This document shows positions 59,859 to 64,000 of a stretch of DNA of 64,000 nucleotides, piece by piece. Every line of letters starts with the position of its first letter. The stretch's first letter is position 1. Source of the stretch: Apiotrichum sp. Y4204 (taxonomy: Eukaryota; Basidiomycota; Tremellomycetes; Trichosporonales; Trichosporonaceae); assembly GCA_025531455.1 (NCBI GenBank), contig JAMYHL010000075.1, forward strand, positions 124,001 through 188,000. Direction: 5' to 3'. Both the position numbers and the translations under genes were made by a program. The notes beneath the pieces were generated by a model. The model saw only the letters and a list, made by a program, of their open reading frames with translations, was not told the DNA's origin and ran no database searches.

Positions 59859-60383
59859 GACGAGCAGGACGCGGAGCAATGGAGGAAAATGCGGAGAGGT
59901 CTCTGGTCTCTTTTTCTCTTTTCTTTTCCGGACTCGAGATTCGATTGTTCGTCCACGGCTGTGGCTGTGGACTGTACGATACGGGTGTACGGCGTACTGC
60001 ACGGGTATACGGCCCCATTCGATTGTAAGCATGTTTCAGATTCAGTTCCATAGCACGAGGAGAGGGACCCATGTTGTGCAGAGGTCTTGGTAGGAGGCGT
60101 TCTTGTAGGGACGTAGTCGGCTGTCTGGTGTGGTTTTGTGCAGGCCGCAGACAATGCAACCGTTCATGTCGAGGCAGGGGTGCATATCCGCTGCAGTTGA
60201 ACTACAGTTCCGTCTGTCCGTGTTCCCAATGTCTGCATGTTGTGCTATGGATACGCTCCTACGTCCTGTCGTGATTCGTCCGATCGGCCACTTGGACCAC
60301 ATGCTCTCATTCTTTGATTGACATTACACCTTTCCCCCTCCCAATCACGATATGGCTACGTGATCGCCGTGGTTCTGCAGCGA
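59859..60383. other. Convergent spacer
   Basis: This lies between the duplicated-module gene (+) and the LIM gene (-). No gene or repeat was seen. Confidence 0.5.
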
Positions 60384-61561
60384 CTAGCGCTTGCCTGCAA
60401 TACCCCCGGGGCCGTGCTCGCGCGCATAGCAGTTCTTGCACCACGGCCGTCCATCGCGGTCCGACACGCGCGCGGGGTCAATCGTCGCCTTGCACGACGT
60501 GCAGCGCAGGCAGCCGCGGTGCCACCTAATGTCAGCGAGCAGAACGGAAAACAGCCCCTAGCCGCACTCACTTTTGCCCAATAGCCATGACCTGCTCGGC
60601 GGCATACACGCGCTTCTCGCACCCCGAGCAGCGGTCCACCACAGGAGGCCGGATACCAACTTTGGAGCGCGGCGAGTCGACGCGGCGGAGGAGCCCGCGG
60701 TCGCTCAGCCCGCCTGCGGCCGCTGCGGCGGGGACACCGAGTGGGATTGGCCGGTCGGCGCGGAAGTTGGGCCGCTGCGTGTCGCTGCTGTTCGAGGCAG
60801 TGCTGCGCGCGAGCGGGGACAGCGGGACCGATATCGTTGCCGGCTGCGCTCCTGTTCCCCCACTAGCTCCAGCTGCCGCAGCTCCGACTCCGGCGCCGGT
60901 GCTCGGCGACGCGGGGGCCGCACGCTCCGGCTCGGGATCCCGGCTCAGGTCCGGCGGGGTGTAGTAGTCCTGAGGGGGCGGGACGGCGCGCGGGGTGATC
61001 CGCGGCATGGGCTCGGGGCTCGAGCGGGGCGACGGCTGCGTCGGGGACGGCGCGCGGCGCGAAGGGAGGTGGTTGGCATGCCGCAGGTCTGGGGTCAGTG
61101 TTGCGTGGAGAAGCGCTACTCACCGCGGGTGCCGAAGAGCTGGGTGTGGCAGCGCTGGCAGTATGGCTGCTGTCAGCGGACTGTGCACGGCAGGGAAGGT
61201 GTTGTTGTCCGAGCAATGCAGCCTAAGCGGCTACTCCACTTGTGTGCGAGAAGGTTACATACCTGGTTATCATGCTGCACGAGTCCGCCGGGATCAAGGC
61301 GCTTCGCGCACCCCTGGCACTTGAGGCAGAGCTTGTGGTAGATCTGCGAGCAGTTAGAATCAGTTCGAGCTCAAGCATGAAGGAATGGTTGTGAAATGGG
61401 GGTGCAGATCATCCATGATCCGAGACGCAAAAACCCTCAAAATGCACAAAAGTCAGTCGCGCCAGCGCGCCGGCACGCACCTTCCTCCCGGGGCCCATGA
61501 CCTGCTCGGCATGGTATACGGCGCCGCCGCAGCGCTCGCAGCGCGGTGTTCCACCAAACAT
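60384..61561 (-). CDS. Two-LIM-domain protein
   Basis: Exons (complement) 61481-61561, 61263-61343, 61124-61166, 60572-61088 and 60384-60525 give 287 residues. LIM1 (about 8-60) reads CERCGGAVYHAEQVMGPGRK, then YHKLCLKC, CAKRLDPGG and PYCQRCH. LIM2 near the C-terminus reads CSGCEKRVYAAEQVMAIGQK, then WHRGCLRC, CKATIDPARVSD and WCKNCYAREHG. All eight zinc ligands are present in each. A Pro/Ser/Ala-rich linker of about 150 residues separates them, and the protein ends soon after LIM2. LIM domains are protein-docking modules; small CRIP/CSRP-type proteins often act on actin or in transcription, but no partner can be named here. Both LIM domains carry an intron right after the GRK/GQK position. 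The acceptor before PYCQRC is a tandem CAGCAG (61166 chosen). Confidence 0.88.
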
Positions 61562-62385
61562 CGTGAGGGTGAAGACTGGGAATGGGCGGGAGGGATGGGG
61601 ATGAGCTCCGGGTCGAGTTGAGATGAAAGTTGGGGGGTTTTAGGAAATGAGCAATGAGTAATGACAATATTGGTCAATGTGAATTGTCTCGAGAGAGTAA
61701 TGATCATTGATCAACATCGAAGCAGGCTCCGCCCCCTTGGACGCATGTTTGTTGACGTCGTTTCGTGTGGTGCGCAGCCTGGGCGCCAGGCACGAGGCTC
61801 GCCACCCGGTGCAGCGGCAGGGCGAAGACCGAGGGCACGTGAGGGTTGGATGCGGACGCAACTAGCAGTGCGTGCAATGGGTTTCAACTGCACGCATGCA
61901 CTACTACTGGTGCCAGACCGCGCCGCTTTGAGCTACAGACTGCATCGCGACGGCCCTCGCGCTCAATGGGCATGACACTCAATATTGTTTACTCTTTACT
62001 GACGCCAGCTCAGACCATGTTCTATCCTGCGCTTGCAGGGCACGTTCAGTCCAAACCTGAAGGGATCCGAACCCGCCGATGCACCGAATGCACCGATGCA
62101 GTTGACGTCTCGAACGTGGCCTTCATGGGGAGGGCGATCTTCTGGAGTACGGTATCACTTTCGTACTTGAAGTTAATGCGAACGAGGACCAACAACGTTA
62201 CGTTCATGGCAGTAACACAACACAACGAATATGGGGCGTGCACCCCCCAGGACTCAAGATCCATCGACTCGCATTATATCTGTCTGCCATCAAGTGCGGC
62301 CCAAAATCCAACATGAACCCGCTGCACTCCTCTCCACTGTTCAGTCAAAGACATCGCATCCCGGCTATAAAGCAAAACCGATAAC
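61562..62385. other. Intergenic region between the LIM and RPS2 genes
   Basis: It contains the LIM-gene promoter (left) and the RPS2 3' flank (right). A TATAAAGC lies on the plus strand at 62366-62373, but no plus-strand gene follows it. Nothing else seen. Confidence 0.5.
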
Positions 62386-62890
62386 TTAGTAGTTGGCCTT
62401 GCGGGCGGCAATGGCGAGGTGGCTGGAGAACTTGTCGTAGGGGGTCTCGCCAACGGGGATGATCTCCCAGAGGTCGGGCGACTGGAACTGGTAGGTCTTC
62501 GAGAGGGCCGAGACGGTGGCCTTGAGGAAGTTGCCCTGGGTGGCAGTCGAACCCTTGGACTGGGTGTAGCAGTCCTGGATACCGGCGAGCTGGAGCATGC
62601 GCTTCGAGGCGGGGGCGGCGACAATGCCGGTACCGCGGGGGGCGGGGATAAGACGGCACATGACCGAGCCCGACTTGCCCGAGACCTTCATGGGGACGGT
62701 GTGAGGCTCAGCAATGTGCGAGCCCCAGTAGCCGCGACGGACGGGGACAATCGAGAGCTTGGCGACAATGATGGCACCACGGATAGCGGTAGCGACCTCC
62801 TTGGCGCACTTGACACCGAGACCGACGTGGCCGTCAGCGTCACCAACAGCGACGAAGGCCTTGAAGCGGGTACGCTGACCGGCCGAGGTC

Positions 62891-62925
<35 letters not shown>

Positions 62926-63435
62926 CTTGAGGGTGGGGAGGAAAAGGTCGATGATCTGGTACTCCTTGATGGGGAGCGAGAAGAGGTAGATCTCCTCGAG
63001 CGACGAGATCTTGCCGTCCTTCACGAGACGGCCGAGCTTGGTGACGGGGACCCACTCTGGAGACGTTAGTGAATGTTGGGCGGGCGCGACGCGCGGTCGG
63101 CGCAAATTACCCACCCTTGGACTCGTCACCACGTCCACGACGGCCACGGGGGCCACCACGGCCACGGCCACCACGTCCACGTCCCTGGGGAGTCAGCAAA
63201 GAACGGGAAATCCTTGGGGCGGGCGAACGAGCATCGCGAGCATCGCGAGTATCGACGAGCGAGAGGCGCCTCCTTCTTAGATTCTACCCGCGGAAAATTC
63301 CCTCCTTCTTCACTGCCATCGTTTTCGCGTTTTCGCTCCTTCTTTCCTCTCGCTCGCTCGCTCGCGATTGCGCGCCGCGCTCTGGGTGGGATTACTCACG
63401 AAACCACCGCGCTGCTGGGTAGACTGCTCAGCCAT
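62386..63435 (-). CDS. RPS2: 40S ribosomal protein uS5 (Rps2)
   Basis: Small-subunit protein at the mRNA entry side, important for decoding accuracy. Exons (complement) 63400-63435, 63115-63184 and 62386-63056 give 258 residues, close to yeast Rps2 (254). The N-terminus [12 protein letters not shown] leads into an Arg/Gly-rich segment of GRGRGG type, normally arginine-methylated, then [18 protein letters not shown]. The dsRNA-binding-like uS5 fold shows [20 protein letters not shown] and [20 protein letters not shown]. The C-terminal half includes [19 protein letters not shown] and [14 protein letters not shown]. It ends RKANY. The first intron is 215 nt with a CGCT microsatellite near 63350-63364; the second (58 nt) has a CTAAC branch. 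Phase joins K to EWVP, as in the family. Confidence 0.96.
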
Positions 63436-64000
63436 TTTGATGTTTTGTGTTGAAGGGTGGGGAGGAACGACGATGAAAAGACCTGTGGTGGTGAACAGCG
63501 AGCAGCAGGCGACCAGCAGCGAGAGGGGGTAGGGCCAGGCGGGGCCTGCACTGTAGCGATTTGGTGCAGCCAGCCAGGAGCAGCCAGCCAAACCTGGTTG
63601 AGGGCGGGGCCAAAATTTCGCGCGAAAACTGAAAAGCCCAAAGAGTTTGGTGCTTGGCTGGGGAGTATGTTGTGCCACATAAATGTCGGCATTTCGGTAT
63701 TTTATTCCCTTCACCATGTGAAGCACTCTCCCCAGGCCCCCCCTGGCTGCGACGTGCAACATGCAACAACCACGAAGCTGAAGCCCCTCCCCTGCGATCC
63801 TGCGACATGGGACAAGTGACAGTGCAATCTACGCGTACAAGGTCCATCAGATTGTCACAGAGCTGCCTCATCGTTCTCTCAAAGGCCACCGGTCCACATC
63901 GACCATTGCTCTACACATTCCTTCTGATACTCCGTCAACATGAACGTGTATCGTGCATCCGCAGTTGCACAGCCACCTCAGTCGCCAGTATCAGAAAGCC
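63436..64000. promoter_or_regulatory. RPS2 promoter region with an E2F/MBF-like palindrome
   Basis: TTTCGCGCGAAA at 63616-63627 is a perfect 12-bp palindrome about 181 bp upstream of the RPS2 ATG. It matches the E2F core (TTTCGCGC) and the fungal MBF/SBF-type CGCGAAA element. The rest of the stretch shows no gene. Confidence 0.5.

Noticed and set aside
63185..63399. Possible snoRNA in the first RPS2 intron
   Set aside because: RPS introns often host snoRNAs, but I found no C box and D box pair with a terminal stem; CGATGG and CTGA occur only as isolated fragments.
1..64000. Transposon, viral or horizontally acquired cluster
   Set aside because: No reverse transcriptase, transposase, integrase or capsid motifs, terminal repeats or bacterial gene spacing were seen; genes carry introns typical of the host throughout.

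Overview
The window reads as nuclear DNA of a GC-rich, intron-rich basidiomycete. Short GT-AG introns (about 34-70 nt, often with CTAAC or CTGAC branch sites) interrupt nearly every gene. Both tRNA genes also carry introns, and the proteins look most like those of Tremellomycetes. A Trichosporonales-type yeast (Trichosporon, Cutaneotrichosporon, Apiotrichum, Vanrija) is my best guess, but that is inference. I see no prokaryotic operons, CRISPR arrays, insertion sequences, viral genes or intact transposons.

Layout: 1-2.6 kb has no protein gene but holds a possible Pol III transcript. 2.6-5.3 kb: adenosine kinase (-) and a histidine phosphatase (+), divergent. 6.3-7.6 kb: ANCHR/ZFYVE19-like zinc protein (-). 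9.5-12.2 kb: carnitine acetyltransferase (+), convergent with a Cue3/ASCC2 ribosome-rescue factor (-, 12.4-14.4 kb), which is divergent from an F-box protein (+, 14.8-16.8 kb). Then tRNA-Ile, uroporphyrinogen-III synthase (-), a histidine-rich mini-protein (+) and a P4-ATPase flippase (-, 19.7-24.7 kb). After a 3.2-kb gap: RPB7 (-), a Rax1-like RGS membrane protein (+), an Hrp1-like two-RRM protein (-) divergent from a membrane-anchored YtcJ-type amidohydrolase (+). Then tRNA-Phe, an unrecognised 781-residue protein (+), a TVP38/TMEM64 membrane protein (-), and 5-6 kb without a recognisable gene. Next is the 1645-residue Msb2-like signalling mucin (+, 51.3-56.4 kb), a novel protein built from a duplicated module (+), a two-LIM protein (-) and ribosomal protein uS5/RPS2 (-).

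The genes form no single pathway; most are housekeeping and they alternate as divergent and convergent pairs. I reconstructed 19 protein genes exon by exon by matching reading-frame phase with splice signals, and 2 tRNA genes. No clear new multi-gene system is visible. The most interesting candidates are the possible Pol III RNA near 1.2-1.45 kb, the duplicated-module protein at 57.7-59.9 kb, the His-rich mini-protein at 18.9 kb, the orphan at 40.2-42.7 kb, and the intron architecture of the Hrp1-like gene.
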